64,000 nt of DNA from Macrolepiota albuminosa (GCA_027475525.1 JAMWFC010000113.1:1414001-1478000); one strand, 5' to 3'; shown: positions 1 to 12,981, numbered from the stretch's first letter. Program-made: numbers and translations. The notes: generated by a model not told the origin, from the sequence alone.

Positions 1-592
1 TTTCACTGCGCCAGACATGCGATCAACCATAAAGACACCATTGTAACTGGTCCGTAGTGAGATACTTGTTTTATCGAGTGGCATGCGTGAGAAATTACAC
101 ATTAATTCGGGCTTTACCGGTACCGCTGGAGGAAATGCTTCTTTTGATCCACGCTTCTTCAAGCTTCATTTCTTATGCGAATGTACTCGGATCATCTTAT
201 GGCTCTGCTTCGACAGCCACTCTGATCCCAGACACCCTAAGGCCCTGAATTTCCTCGCACGACCGTTAGAAATGACGTTCGGTATTAAGTGACTTTACGA
301 TCAATGCCTAATGTAGGTTACTGTAATCGGTAACAGGGTTCACAAGCTTGTCCTTCATCATCTTGGCGTCAAATCTGTAGCAGAGGCCATTGGTGGGTCT
401 ATGGGTGGTATGGCCTCTCCGTAGCCCACCAGGGTACATCCGTCACGTTATCCCGTTGGCGACATCCGCAACGTCATTCTGCCTCGTGTGTATGAGTGGG
501 GGGAAGTTCAACTCCAGAGTACCTCTAGCGATTCCGACTATCAGAGTGGGTTTTAGACCAGGCAACTTGCTTCGGGGCTAGCTGCTGCCAGA

Positions 593-1165
593 ATGAGTGC
601 ACTCGCTCTTGCGACTCCTTTGAGAGTCGCTTCGGACGAACACCACAATTGGACCGTGCAGATCCACATCCAAATGCAGAATGGTCTTTCAAACCAACCT
701 TTTGTGATTCAAAGCGATGATCATCGTTATGATTCGCAAAGGAGCCATTCTTCTCCGCCGTTAAGGAATCTTCCGCACAGACCACCGATCGCTCAATTAT
801 GTCTCCGCTATCAAGGAACAAGTTTACCGCACGCTTTGATGCGAACTGCTACATACATCGCACGCAAGATGGACACTCGTGATATCGCTCGTGGGCGGGG
901 TCGCAAGCACTACCACAAATACTTACGACTCTTCTTCATGCGTTGGTTTTGCATTGCCACAGACGGGCTATTCACGACGACGAAGCAACTGGAGCTTGCT
1001 AGGCATATACCAGATGCCAAGTTTGTGGGTCATACCTTCTCCCGATGGCCATGATGGCTTTTTGTTAGAGTTTGGCAGATCAACACACATGTGCGGCATT
1101 TTATGAAAAGGGAATTCCCGAAGATCTACGAGAAGGAGGTCGAGGAGCCTATGGAAGATGAATAA
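593..1165 (+). pseudogene. Unrecognised coding-looking frame interrupted by one TGA
   Basis: One frame stays open from 593, meets a single TGA at 1052-1054, then continues open to a TAA at 1163-1165. The stretch after the stop reads like ordinary protein (…RVWQINTHVRHFMKREFPKIYEKE…), and the stretch before it is rich in Arg, His and aromatic residues. I do not recognise the family. It could be a decayed gene, a gene with an intron over the stop, or a chance frame. The flanks 1-592 and 1166-1513 show only short overlapping frames and nothing I can name. Confidence 0.3.
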
Positions 1166-1513
1166 GAAGACAAGCATGTTTGGAGAGGCGGAGATGGATA
1201 TCACCAGGTGGTAAACATGATTGGTCGCACTAGGGATTTTGCAAGGCTATTATATCTTCATGTATGGTAAATAGATCTGTATTGGGGTGAGACGAAATTG
1301 GCACAAGGATTTATGAATGAACAGTGTACATGGTACAAATACTCGGTTGAGACAGATCAATGCACGTGCCAAATTTAGGAAATCAAGTCATGATAGCTGC
1401 GATATGGCCTCTCAAGACTTGGCCGGAACCGCTGGACGTTCTTTGCTTACTTTCACACGCTTCTCTCCATTGTCCGTTCGTGTTCGATAGAACGCAGATC
1501 TTCTTCTGCCAAT

Positions 1514-4500
1514 ATGACTGCTACACCAAAAGCGGTTCCTCCTGGTCGGCAGATGAGACAAAATGTCTCTCGACTTCGCTCGTCTCAACCGAAGTCTTCA
1601 GCAGCTCACAAGACACCTGCTGCTGATGCTAAGCCCGAGCCAGATAGCAAAGAGGCTCCACCTTGCCCTGTCCTCACTGCTTCCAAGACTACCGTATGTT
1701 TTCATGTGCATCCAAATTGTCTTCGAGTCACGTTAAACTTGTAGAGTCCGGAAAAGAAACCGCGGCAGAATTTATCTGGGCGTAAGCACAAGAAGGGTGC
1801 ACCATTGACGGAGGAGAAGCTATCTTCTCAACCGGCGACTACCAAGGTAGGGAATCTGGTTTCGTGCAATCTGGTTTCACTTAGACGCCGTTCAGCGAGC
1901 CGTAACATACTGTTATGTGGATCGCTTCAACAAGTTTCGATCCTTTTCTCTTGTCATATCTGATTCATCTCTCGTTCTCTCGGAAAGCCGTCATGGTTGA
2001 CTCTCTACATCTTTAGGTCACCCATGATGCCGCCGCATCTGTCACTCCTGTCACGGAACCCATCTCACCTAAGTTTTATGCTTTTGGCTGGGACGTACGT
2101 CTCAACTATGCTGATAATTTTCTTTCGCTAACATAAGTAACAAGGCACATCCTACACGCGCGTCATCGAATGCAGTCTGCCGAGATTTTTTATATGGAAA
2201 ATGCCGATCCAACGAGCGCTGTTCTCGTATTCATCCACGTGCTCAAGGCTTCTGCGGTCCTTCTGCTTCGACCAGTAATGGATCTACGAGCGACATAGCC
2301 GTAGCTATGGCGAATGTACCGCTAAACTCTGTTTGCGCACAAATGAATACTAATTTGAAATATCCAGAAAGTCGTTCAATCTTCCAGCTTCATTTCTAAT
2401 ACCCAGGTTAGTAGGTTTTTTCGTCACGCAGAAACTCGTTTCCTTAGTCTAGATGAAGCAGAGTAGAGGCGTTACCAACTCTAACACTACGGGCGCGGCT
2501 CAACCGGATCCTCATGCAGGTCAAGAAATTTATAGTATATCACAATTAGCCAAGTCCGGTGTTCAACTTCGCTATCATACTGAACGCGGCATAGTACCCT
2601 GTCGCTTGGATGCTGATACTGATGGCGGGCAGACTTCTGAAGACAGTCAAGATACAGTATTGAGATTTTTATCATCGAACGACATCCACACTCATGTTTG
2701 CTTATGATCAGATCAATTCCTCTCCTCAGGGTTCTTCGTGTTCATTTACTTCTGAAGACAGCACCATCACGACAAATCGTCCAAAGGCACATCCCCCTCC
2801 GCGGTATCGCTATTTTTGTCGCCGCTGGCTTCAGAAAATCTGTCAGAAAACATACGACTGCCCTTACGTCCATGGAAACCTGGAATATGATATCCCTGTC
2901 GACGGAATCTATCCTCTTCCTCGTTCAGACATCATCTGTAAGTCGTGGCAAAATGGTGTCTGTACACGCGGATACCTTTGTTCACATCGTCATGGCGATT
3001 TGGTTTATGGACAGGTCGGTTATACTTGTTCTATTCCAAAAGAATCTTTCTTATTATGTGTAGTCGACTCAGCAGGTTAAAAACGCCGGCAATGCTCGTG
3101 CCTGGGATGCCGAGGACAATTTAAACGCAGATGGCAATGTGTCTGGGGGTAGCGATGATGCTCATATCGCATACCCTCCTCCTAAATTCAATGCCTTCTG
3201 TAAAGATTGGATGATGAACCGATGCAATCTTGGTCCAAACTGTCAGTTTTATCATGATGATGTCAATTACGAACCTCCTGTCAGAGGGATACATCCTCCA
3301 CCTCGATATCCGATTGTTTGCGGACTTTCAAAGCTAAATGACTGCTTTCTTGGTTATGCTTGTGACTTCATACATGAAGATCTCCAGTATGACACTCCTG
3401 TAAGTACCATGATCTCAAAGTCTGGATGCTGACCTCATTGCATCGAAAAGACCCCTCGTCATCCTCTTAATCAACAATCACCTCCTTTAAAAGTTGAAGC
3501 ACGTCCGCCACCCAAGTTCTCTGAAGTCTGCCAGCAGTGGATCCTCGGCAGGTGTACCCTTGGTTCGTGCGACTATCGCCATCTAGACCTCAAATACGAT
3601 AATCCAGTATGTTATAACGTTGCTGAGTTTTATGATTAATTTCACGTCAAATCAGGTTTCTGCACCTCCGATGCCACAAACTCAGCCGGACCCTGTCAAT
3701 GAATCCGTCAGTGACCCTCCGGTCGGTCAACGCCCTGCTCCAAAAAATCAGGACGTATGCATACAATGGCTTCGTGGTCGTTGTAAGGCAAGATATGGTT
3801 GCAAGTATCGCCACGAAGACCTTGATTATGACCCTCCTTCATCCAAATCCATTGTGGTGCCACCCTCTAGCAGAATGAGTGATGTCAATGTGTGTAGAAA
3901 TTTTATTGGAAGTTGCAATGATTTATATACTTCTATAGGAAACAATGGAAGGACGGAGCTGGACAGTTAAAGTGCATGACCATGCAAGGGTAAAACTTGG
4001 ACCGGGATTCGACATTCAAGAACTCCAAACTGGGTTTGAAACATCATGGATATATCTTGGGAACATTCCAGCACATATTAGAGACAAGGAAATTGCAGAT
4101 CTATTACAACCCTTCGGCAAAGTGGTCGACCTCAGGCTGCCAACCCATATCAATAATGCTACTATTCTAGCACGGGCGCGCTTTGAGACGCCTGAGAGTG
4201 CCCGTGACGCAAGCACCGTTCTCCATAACGCTCAGGCGTTCGGCGTTAAAATTACAGCACGGCTCCCCATGCATAACGCATCACTTAGCAATGCAATGTT
4301 CAATGACGCATCGGTTCGCATTCGTTGGGAAGCACCAAGCAGAACCGCTTATTGTGGCTACTCAACCATGAAACTCGCCGAGGCTGGTATGCAAGTTGCC
4401 CGTGAAAAGGCCTTCCGTGACAATCATATTCATGCATCCGTTCATGTGGGCCTTCCTGTGGCTGGCGTCGTCACCGTCCGCTTTTGTGGCCTTCCTGTGG

Positions 4501-6053
4501 ATGTGACAAAGGAAGACATGGCGTGGTTTGCTAAACCTGATGATGTGGTATGGGCACGACCAAACTATAAAGATCTAGATCTTGCTAGGATAGGTATCCA
4601 GCGTATCCTGCAACAAAACTCGGAGCTTCTCGACTTCATGGTACAACCGCCTCCATACAAAAATGCGCGAATACAAGCGTGGGCACATTTCGCCACACCC
4701 AGCGATGCCAAGGCGGCATGCAATCGCCTTCATGGTCGCAAACCCATGTTCACTGGCAAAACACGAATTGTTGCTGAGCACCTTCAATCACTATCTCTTG
4801 CAGTATCTGCCACAGCGTATAAAAAGTTGGGCAGTGATATCAGGGCTCTACGTCGATTGGTTTACAATGACCATCGGACTACGATGTCTATCATTGAACG
4901 ACCTGCGCCGATGAAGACGTTGATCAAATTGTCTGGTGATGATTTGAGGGAACTGGGTCAGCTCAAAGCGGAGCTTAGTAAGATCCTTAACTGGGAGACT
5001 ATTCGTCAAGGTCAAGCTATCGCATGGGATCCCTTCTTTGCTCACCCGGCTGGACAGTCCTTTCTGGGTGACATCGAACACTGCACACCTAATGTCACAA
5101 TTCATGTTGACATTCCCCGGCGGATGATCCGTTTACTGGGACCCTCAGCTTACCGCGCAGCTGTCAGACAACAAATTCTGGACAAATTGACTATACTGCA
5201 GACTCAACAAACCCGTACTATTCCTCTTGATGGTTGGCTTTTAGGTCATTTCATGCAAACAAACCTTGCGCAACTTCAAAAGAAATTTGGTTGCGAAAAC
5301 ATCAATTTGGATTTCTCTCGCCGCCGCCTGATTGTTCGTGGAGGTGACGACGTCTACCAAGAAGCAAAAGACTTAGTCCAGCGCGTTCGTCAAAAACAAC
5401 TTCATCCTGCATGCCGTCGGAATGCTGCGATATGTCCAGTCTGCTTTGACGAAGTCACAAATCCGATCATCCTTCCATGTGCTCATTCTTGGTGTCGAGA
5501 CTGTCTAACCCATTACCTTAGCTCCTCCATTGATAACAAGTATTTCCCATTAACCTGTCTAGGAAACAATGCGAAGTGTACGGAACATATACCACTCCAC
5601 ACTGCGCGTAAAGTTTTGACAGTTCCTGAGTTTGATGCAGTCGTAGATGCTGCATTCTCTGCTTACATTCAGGCTCGTGGAGACGAGTTCCACTATTGTC
5701 CTACCCCAGACTGCCCACAAATTTACCGTCGAAGTCCCAGGGACACAGTGTTGCAATGTCCTTCATGCCTGTTACGAATATGCCCCAGCTGTCATGTCGA
5801 AGCCCACGATGGTTTCACTTGCCCTGATCCGGAGGGTGACAAGAATCTTTTCCAAGCGTGGATGGCACACCACGATGTCAAGGCCTGTCCTGGCTGCCAT
5901 GTCCTCATCGAACGAGACGAGGGCTGCAATCACATGACATGCACTCAATGCAAGACTCACATATGCTGGGTCTGTCTCAAGACATTCCCTGGCGGCAATG
6001 GAATTTACGGACATATGCGATCAGTCCATGGTGGCATTGGTTTAGCTGATTAA
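1514..6053 (+). CDS. Seven-CCCH-finger, RRM, RING-IBR-RING E3 ubiquitin ligase
   Basis: Multi-exon gene. A basic Ser/Pro-rich start is followed by seven C-x7-C-x4/5-C-x3-H zinc fingers, beginning near 2178, 2817, 2937, 3198, 3319, 3530 and 3757; most are preceded by a PPR/PPK spacer and several sit on separate exons. The last long exon (from about 3950 to 6053) carries an RRM-like domain (WIYLGNIP…), a central region, then an RBR module: RING1 from the codon at 5433 (CPVCFDEV…), an IBR near 5695, and RING2 near 5884. RING2 holds GCNHM; its Cys at 5925 aligns with the catalytic Cys of the HHARI/parkin class. RBR ligases pass ubiquitin through a thioester on that residue. CCCH fingers and RRM usually bind RNA, so an RNA-linked ubiquitin ligase is inferred. 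The first ATG and first intron (about 1693-1743) are my reading; an earlier start is possible. Confidence 0.82.
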
Positions 6054-6361
6054 ATGGTTGATATGATTATCCATCTTTATATCTTTCATATTCCGACTGT
6101 GTATACTTACATTAATGTATAACATTCCTACAGACTACAACTATGTATTTATCATGAACACTGTACACAAGTAACTTATTCGGAAAATAGAGGAGCCGTT
6201 CATTTCAGCTCCAATCATGTACAACTAGTGCATAAAAACTAACATAGTTGAAAGCAATATGATGTTGGTTAATGCTGCTGAGTACAGCTATTATACACAC
6301 AGAAAAAAGGAGAACAGAACCATGGCCGCAGATTGTCTCATTTGATATTAATCGGTATAGG

Positions 6362-8409
6362 TCAAAAACTGTGCAACATTCCCAAGTCAGGAATCAACTT
6401 GAGATAGAGCAAAGGATAGTCACGTACGTCCTTGTATGGCTTCTCTGGCGGCTGTCCACGCCTCGGAAGTGATTCAGGAAGCTCCGGCCTCTTGGAATCA
6501 AAAGCAACGCGGAAACCCAGATCATCTTGATAATCGCGTTCGGGGTATGTCGAAAGTTCAGTGGGAAATGCTAGCTCAGGTGGCGCAAACACTATATAAC
6601 CTTCAACCGTACAATGGTCGCCCCGACGGTTCCAATATCCGAGCCGACGGCGTTGGACAGGGGGAAGGCTGATCGGAGTATATATTCTGACCGGCTTGAC
6701 CGGTCTCGGACGTTCCTCGTCGTAGTAAACGTACGGGCTGGCAGGTGCGGAGTTTCTGCGCAAACTCGCAGGAGTAATGGGATAACTTGTGGGGGGAGAC
6801 GTGCCAGATGGTCCTGACGGGGAATCTCTTGTCGGCGTGGGCGACGATTGATGAGAGGATGGATTACCCGTAGGTATATGATCGGAAGAGGCATTTCTTT
6901 GAGGTGGCGGTGGTGTGGGCGCATAGATTTCGATCGGCCGGCGGGGTGTTGTATATGATCGGAAGAGGCATTTCTTTGAGGTGGCGGTGGTGTGGGCGCA
7001 TAGATTTCGATCGGCCGGCGGGGTGTTGAGGGGCGAGGAGAAGGTTGACGGGGTAGTATGTACAAGTTAAAATCTGGAGGAGATTCACGGCGTCCTATGT
7101 ATGAATCAAGATCTGGAGGAGGTTCATGGCGTGGTATGGATGAGTCAATATCTGGAGGAGTATGTTGTTGCACAATAGAGGGACGATGAGAGTCCTGTGT
7201 CCGAGAAATGGGTCGGTCCTGCGGAGGAGCTACCCGAAAAAACGATGGACGAGGGTGTGATTCGGAGCGACTGGCCATAGGTCTAGTGGAAGACTGCTGA
7301 GAAGCAGGGACATAGGTTTGAGCCCGCCCCTCTCGTGGGCGGGAAGAACTTCCAGAAGGTGTGATGACTTGGACAACAGGGCCTTCACGGATGGTATCGA
7401 GGCCTGACTGGTTACCAATGTTAGGATGTGTGGCACCACGTGTGACTGGGCGCTTAGCAGAGGCAGAGACTTTTGGCGTCATCGGAATAACCAAGGGGCT
7501 GAGGATACTCATAGGCTCGTCCGATAGTTGTGTCCCACTGATCGATGAGGACTGCCTAGAATCGGAATGTATAGATGGCATAGAAGATTGGCGACCGAGG
7601 GAAGTAGGTCCTGAAGTGGTCAAATTCTGCATACGGCTTGCTAATGAGTCGACAGAAGCTGGAGCGTTGGAAGATTGTGTGTAGTGTGCGGGGGTGCGAA
7701 TGATCTTGGAACTGAATGTGGGTTTAAGTGAAGATGTACCATTATGATCACTACTGGTAGACGCGTTGGCTTGCAAAGGATATGAAGACGATGGCAAGGG
7801 ATCGGTAGCGTGTCGAGGCCTTGTGGCTGGTACTGAAGTGGAGCGATGTAACTGTGACTCTGAGGAAGAACGGTTTTGCGCGCGATCATTATCCGCGGCG
7901 GCGGCGGGAACTGCAGTCCTGGTAGACCCAGCCGGGGCGTCGTGCGTCAAAGTCGCCGGATTCCAAATCCAAGGAGTCTCAGGAGGTTTCTCCGCATCGT
8001 CATCAGGGTCTCTTCTATGATGGTTGTCAGCAGAGCAAAGTAGAGAGTCGCATAAGCAGACGCACGCTTTAACCATGTTATGCAAGTCGAGACCATTGTT
8101 GCTGACCTTCATAGCGAGATATTCGGCACTCGGTGGTTTGATGACCTTTTTGTAAGGATTGTAATTGGCTGCATTGGCTGCATTGGCTGCATGCGGCTGA
8201 CGAGGATAGTGAGCAGCATAGTTCCACGCCGAAGCAGCCATCCATTGCATCTGGGGTGCGGTATACCTTTGCCATTTGTACGCTGGATTAAACTGCCAGG
8301 TACCTCTTTGCCACTGCTGTTGGTTGACTGATAGATTGGATGGCATTGGAGGTGGAGCGCCTTGGTATGGAGGAGCCCATCCTGGTGGGCAATAGTAGGG
8401 GTAGGACAT
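6362..8409 (-). CDS. Pro/Ser/Arg-rich low-complexity protein, frame broken by a 77-bp duplication
   Basis: The start at 8409 opens a protein beginning MSYPYYCPPGW, with a Trp/Tyr/Pro-rich N-terminus, an AAN triplet run and a compact segment (PPSAEYLAMKVSNNGLDL) that looks like its conserved core. A long disordered Ser/Thr/Pro-rich body follows. The open frame passes into the tandem duplication at 6874-7027, changes frame and ends at 6592. Removing one 77-bp copy puts it in phase with the frame that runs to 6362, which has a credible C-terminus (FRVAFDSKRPELPESL). The true product is probably about 650-660 residues. No enzyme motif is visible. It is likely a disordered regulatory or scaffold protein; function unknown. 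Confidence 0.65.
6874..7027. repeat. Exact 2 x 77-bp tandem duplication (1 of 16)
   Basis: Copies 6874-6950 and 6951-7027 are identical. It lies in the coding part of the minus-strand Pro/Ser-rich gene and shifts its frame, since 77 is not a multiple of three. Confidence 0.97.
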
Positions 8410-8644
8410 CTAAGGGGGAATCGAGTTAGGTGAGTCTACTTATGGAGAGCAGCATGCTTCATACACAGCCTTGAAAGTGAAACTGCCTTTGTTCGGTTGG
8501 ACGATGGCCACCAAGAACCGAGCAGAATGGCCTGGAATAAAAGAAAGATAATCAACGAGGCCAGTGCTGCCTGCAGGCAGGCCACAAGACCTTTCGGCCG
8601 CTGCCGAGAATAACAAGCGGTGGAATCTCAGAGTATTACCTACT

Positions 8645-9482
8645 ATGGATCAGTTACGCCAAATCGTACAAAGCGGCCATCCTTCCACTTGGGACAGTGC
8701 TTGGTGAGTGCCTTCTTGCTGTCAAGCACATCACTGCCACAGACACTCAGGCAGGCCAACGTCACCCCATGGGACGCCGGCACTTCTCAACCTCCTTTGC
8801 AGGAGGTTGTTGAATCCGGTGTCATTCATTTTCCTCGTCACGGGCACGCTCTAGTCCCGGGTTGTGGGATGGTGAGCTTTGACCTCAAGTCCCATGCTAG
8901 GACCCATCATCTATTCACAGGGATATGATACGATCTATCTCGCCTCTGCGCTGGACCTCAAGGTACTTGGAATAGACATTTCGGAGACCGCCATCGAGAG
9001 GGCACGGGCGTGAGTGTCACCTTGAGTCTTGGGAACCAACATTGTGCCCAAGTCTGTAGTCATGTTGCAACAGCCAATATTCCTGGCCCCGGCGAGGTCT
9101 CGTTTCAGGTAGGAGACTTTTTCAGCTTCGAACCCCAAGTCAAATTTGATGTTGTCTATGATTATACGTATGTATTTTCTGCGTTTATCTCACAGCAAAA
9201 ACCTCAACTTTCCTGTACAGCTTCTTCGTTGCCATTCCTCCGCAACGTCGTGTCGAATGGGGCCAGCAGATGGCTTCTTTCGTCAATCCTGGAGGCTATT
9301 TGATCACCCTTGTCTGGCCTATCGAACCGCCATCTGACGTGGGTCCTCCCTTCTTCGTGCGTGTAGAACATTACAAGGAAGTTTTGGGCGAGGCTTTTGA
9401 GAAGGTTTTTGACGAGATTCCAGAGACGTCCTTGCCCAAGCATGTCGGGAAAGAGAGGATCGTGGTATGGAAGCGCGTCTAA
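8645..9482 (+). CDS. SAM-dependent thiol/halide-type methyltransferase (TPMT superfamily)
   Basis: Five exons: 8645-8703, 8751-8871, 8921-9009, 9060-9167 and 9221-9482. I chose the ATG at 8645 because it runs in phase through the first intron into NVTPWDAG. The tryptophan-rich N-terminus (TWDSAW…TPWDAG…QPPL) is typical of the plant and fungal HOL/TMT halide-thiol methyltransferases. Motif I is split by an intron (VPGCGM then GYDTIYLA), followed by the acidic SAM-ribose strand (LGIDISETAIERA), VGDFF, and a motif near FDVVYDYTFF. The product is about 210 residues, normal for the family. Expected reaction: SAM-dependent S- or halide methylation, used for detoxification or to make volatile methyl compounds. 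Substrate cannot be told from sequence. It sits close to the downstream + strand gene, with a separate promoter. Confidence 0.85.
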
Positions 9483-9572
9483 AGTTTTGATTACGTCGTT
9501 GAAATCAGACATTTGAATGTATAAGATTGTGCCCCTATCTCGTTAGCCGAACACGTTCATTTGTAACCAACG

Positions 9573-11220
9573 ATGCCGTCTCAGTCGACGACGTCCAAAC
9601 GCCTCTCCTTAAATGTAACAATGGGTCCCCGTCCCCTTCATCTCCTCGACGGCAACGTTCCTTCCTCTCCAACGCTCGTTTCCCCGCCTCTCAGCTCCAA
9701 CACTTCAAGCCCTTTTTCCAAGCCAAATGTCCGCCGTCACTCTTCAATCTCATACCGTTTCAGTAACCACGTCATTGAGTCGCCTCCTTCGTTGTCCAGT
9801 AGTCCCGAGCCCAATTCGAACAACTCTGCTATGACTTCAAGTGCCCATATGAAGGAACATGGAGAACACGAAAGACCGCCATTGACATTGGTTGAACAGT
9901 CTGTTTTCCGTCTACACCCTGACATTATAGTCCTGAATTTAACCCCAGGCATTCGGACCTCTTGCACTTGATTGCCCAGAAGGAATCGAAATGCCTCGAG
10001 CTTCGTTCGCAGCTAACCAACCTTGAGACCGAAATTACCCAGCGTATGTCTATCTATAAACCTGCCTTGTCTCTAGCTCATCCATGTTTCCAAGTCAAGC
10101 AAAAATGGGAGCGCATTGTCAACCGAGGATTTCTGAACAATCCTCCGGCTTCCGTTTCTCCTTCTCAAGGAAACGGTGCAGTATTTGAAGGCATTGTGGA
10201 GGGTATGCAAGGCGTTGGCAGGTTAATAGCGGCTGGTCTGGCCATTGGAGAACAGAAACCTCACTCGCCCTCCCTTTCATCTGTACCCCGCCCTTTGCCA
10301 CACTCCTACCCTCAGTCATCCGCCACCTATGCGAAAAACTCCTCTCAGTTCCCTACACCATCCCTTGCTGAAGGAGCTACAACTGAGAAAGCTGGTGACT
10401 GTGAGCCAGCACAAATCCTCATGGTCTATGATACAGGCGCGACGCCTACCATGAGTCCCAACCCCGCCTTTGAGCGCCAACGCCAGCAGCGGCAGCAGAA
10501 AGGCCAAAGTGGCTCGCAACAAGAATTTGAGGTGCCTCTGTTAAGCAGTCCAAAGTTAATCCGCCGAAAGTCGCGAGACGTGCATTCCCGTGCCCTCGTT
10601 CCATGCGAAGGTCCGTCGACTTCATCAAGCCAGGCTGGATCGACTTTGGAGAAAATAGAGGCAGCAAGGAAGGAGGCGAAGAGGGCGAAGAGAGCAACGG
10701 TACATGGAACAAGCTTTCCGCCAGTATCATCGATACCAGGCCTTGCTGCACTGACGGTGGGGCCAACCTCACCCGTTCCGTCCTTGGTTGAGAGCGTAGG
10801 GAAGAAATGGGAAGAATTGCAGCGTAGTTCAACGTTGGTGTCCCTTCTTCCTTACGTTCTCCTTGTTACTCATGTTACCCCAGGTTCTCAAAGAACCAGA
10901 AACGGGCCTCGGTTCTTCTTTCCGATGTATCACAATCTATCAAATCTGTACTTTCCTCTCCTTCCACGTCGGTGACGACACAGTCCTCACCACCCTCGTC
11001 GTATTTTGACCCATCCAGCGCTGAGTCTGATCTTCTTGCATTCAACAGAAGTGCTGTGGCCTCTTTCAACAACAACTCCCCAAGGATGACGTTTACCCCC
11101 AAAGCATCAACTACAGATCCAATCTGGCAGTCACTTGGGTCCGCCTCTCCGACGCTGATTGATCTTGTTGATGAGAAAACAAGGCCGGCAGCTAAGGGTG
11201 GGGATGAATGGAATTGGTAG
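9573..11220 (+). CDS. DUF4048-like basidiomycete protein with short coiled coil
   Basis: Four exons with introns at 9899-9948, about 10045-10096 and about 10839-10886, all GT-AG and phase-consistent. The N-terminus is Ser/Pro-rich. A short helical segment spanning the first two introns (LHLIAQKESKCLELRSQL… then LKQKWERIV.RGF) matches what I remember as the DUF4048 signature in agaricomycetes. After it come a Gly/Ala-rich stretch, a Gln/Arg run, an Ala/Lys/Arg helix, and a C-terminal tail ending in DEWNW. No catalytic residues are apparent. A cytosolic scaffold or cell-shape role is possible, but that is inference only. The family name is from memory and needs a profile search. Confidence 0.68.
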
Positions 11221-11905
11221 AGGATTGCTTGCGTGTAATGTGTACCTACTCTGTGCTGTCATGAAGACCAGGTTTGAGCTTGAACATTCTCCATGGAAAT
11301 TCATTAAACTGCTGTTTCAAGTGCAATCCTTACTGTTCCTTGTAAAACCTATTGCTGAACTGCATGTTCTAACTTCATGCCCAGTATCTTGCAGTGCCAA
11401 CAGTATCTTATGCTTCTGTCACTTTTGTTGTACATCTAATTTACTGTCGTCTTTTGTTGTGCTTTTCATTTGGTAGGTACCAATGTTGTGACAGAGTTAC
11501 TGTTTTAAGTCCTTAGTTTCAGTTCAGACAATACAAATGACCATACCATACAAGTACGAAAAAGACTAAATCATGTATGTAATATGTAAACAATATTCGC
11601 AGTGCTCATTACATACCCCCTCCCCCCCATCAATGTGTAAATTATGGGGACTCAGTCTTGTCCAACAGACAGCTCTTGCTCAAATTGTATATTATGAGAT
11701 GGCCAACCAAGTTAGAACAAGAAAACAGATGGAGAACCTACTTTACAAAATAAAACTTTAGTATGTAAAATATATTCTAAAGGCTTGTCTACCTAACTCA
11801 TGAACCATTGTCACAGATACCATGTGCGTCACCACTTATTGCGGAAGAATGTTGATGATGTAACATTGATCACAGCTGCTACCTATCCCTCTCTTGTTTG
11901 CCACC

Positions 11906-12365
11906 ATGGTCAGGACCTCAGACGTTATACTCATTCTGGTATTTCCATTGATGTATGTATGAAGATATACTCACTGTACTTTTAGATTGCGATTGTCTTT
12001 CCGCCGGCTGCAGCTGCAATCGTGACTGGATGTAGCTGTGACCTCCTTATCAACATATGTCTGACTATGTGCGCCCTTTTTTTACGAGTAGGTTTATCGA
12101 GCATGATTTTGAAAATTGTTTTGATAGCCTCGGTTACATTCCTGGATCTATTCATTCGTTCTGGCTCATCTATAAGAAGATTCAAGCAGAGGAGCAATAT
12201 GGCAGTGGAGGCTTCTTATGTGAGTGACATGGTCTCTGGTGATCCCTCGTCGCGTCCTTACGCTCTGCAGATGTTGGGAATGGACAGTATCAGCCCCTCC
12301 AACAGGGATTTGTTGGTTACCCACAACAGCCCCCTCAGCCCCATTATGGCGCGACTAGTGTTTGA
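11906..12365 (+). CDS. pmp3: PMP3/UPF0057 small plasma-membrane proteolipid
   Basis: Four short exons (11906-11938, 11986-12068, 12128-12219, 12271-12365) splice in phase to exactly 100 codons plus TGA. The start ccaccATGG is a strong context. Two hydrophobic helices are visible: ILILIAIVFPPAAAAIV, and LLINICLTILGYIPGSIHSF which leads into WLIYK. The family landmarks FPP, the Cys-Asp before LLIN, and LGYIPG are all present. The C-terminus extends past the usual 55 residues with a Gln/Pro/Tyr-rich tail, as in many fungal members. PMP3 proteins modulate plasma-membrane potential and cation tolerance and are usually salt- or cold-responsive. The exons are so short that no long open frame reveals the gene. 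Confidence 0.88.
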
Positions 12366-12425
12366 ACCCCGTCCGATTAAATCATTTCTCCGTGTGGTGG
12401 ATGGATATGTTTTTCTTGGTTTGGA

Positions 12426-12579
12426 GTCCTATCACGTATTAGAAGTGTTAAAGATTTATGTGGCCGAAACTGATTATATTTCCTGGCCCTAACGCCGGTT
12501 CGGTCCTATCACGTATTAGAAGTGTTAAAGATTTATGTGGCCGAAACTGATTATATTTCCTGGCCCTAACGCCGGTTCG
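12426..12579. repeat. Exact 2 x 77-bp tandem duplication (2 of 16)
   Basis: Copies 12426-12502 and 12503-12579. It lies in the 3' flank of pmp3 and affects no coding frame. Confidence 0.97.
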
Positions 12580-12981
12580 GACAATTGAAACGAGAGCAAT
12601 GTCAAATGTGTACCGACTCATGGGGCATTGTAAGCTGAGTTTCTCCATTATTAAGATTTCGCATCATTGCGAAAGCAGGCCTAAACAAGCCAAAGGTATC
12701 ATCAAGACAAGGGACTTGAATAGCTTTTGACCTTGAATGGTTCAAGTAATACTTTCAATGCAAAAATTCATTCTTCAACGTTAAAACCGGGAACATGTCC
12801 AGATTAAACTAACAAAGTGCCTGAGAGTATTGTTTGAACACTAAGTAAGTACCCTGCTAACTGTGAGAGGGGAAGACGATCAGTTGGCAGTGCGACTCCA
12901 CAATCCTGACCTTAACCCTAGGCCGGGTTTTGACGTTCCCACACTGAAATTTACATGATCGCTTTCCTTTGCACATTACAT

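Noticed and set aside
12022..12492. 156-codon + strand frame over pmp3
   Set aside because: Reads through introns of the PMP3 gene in the wrong phase beyond the second exon.
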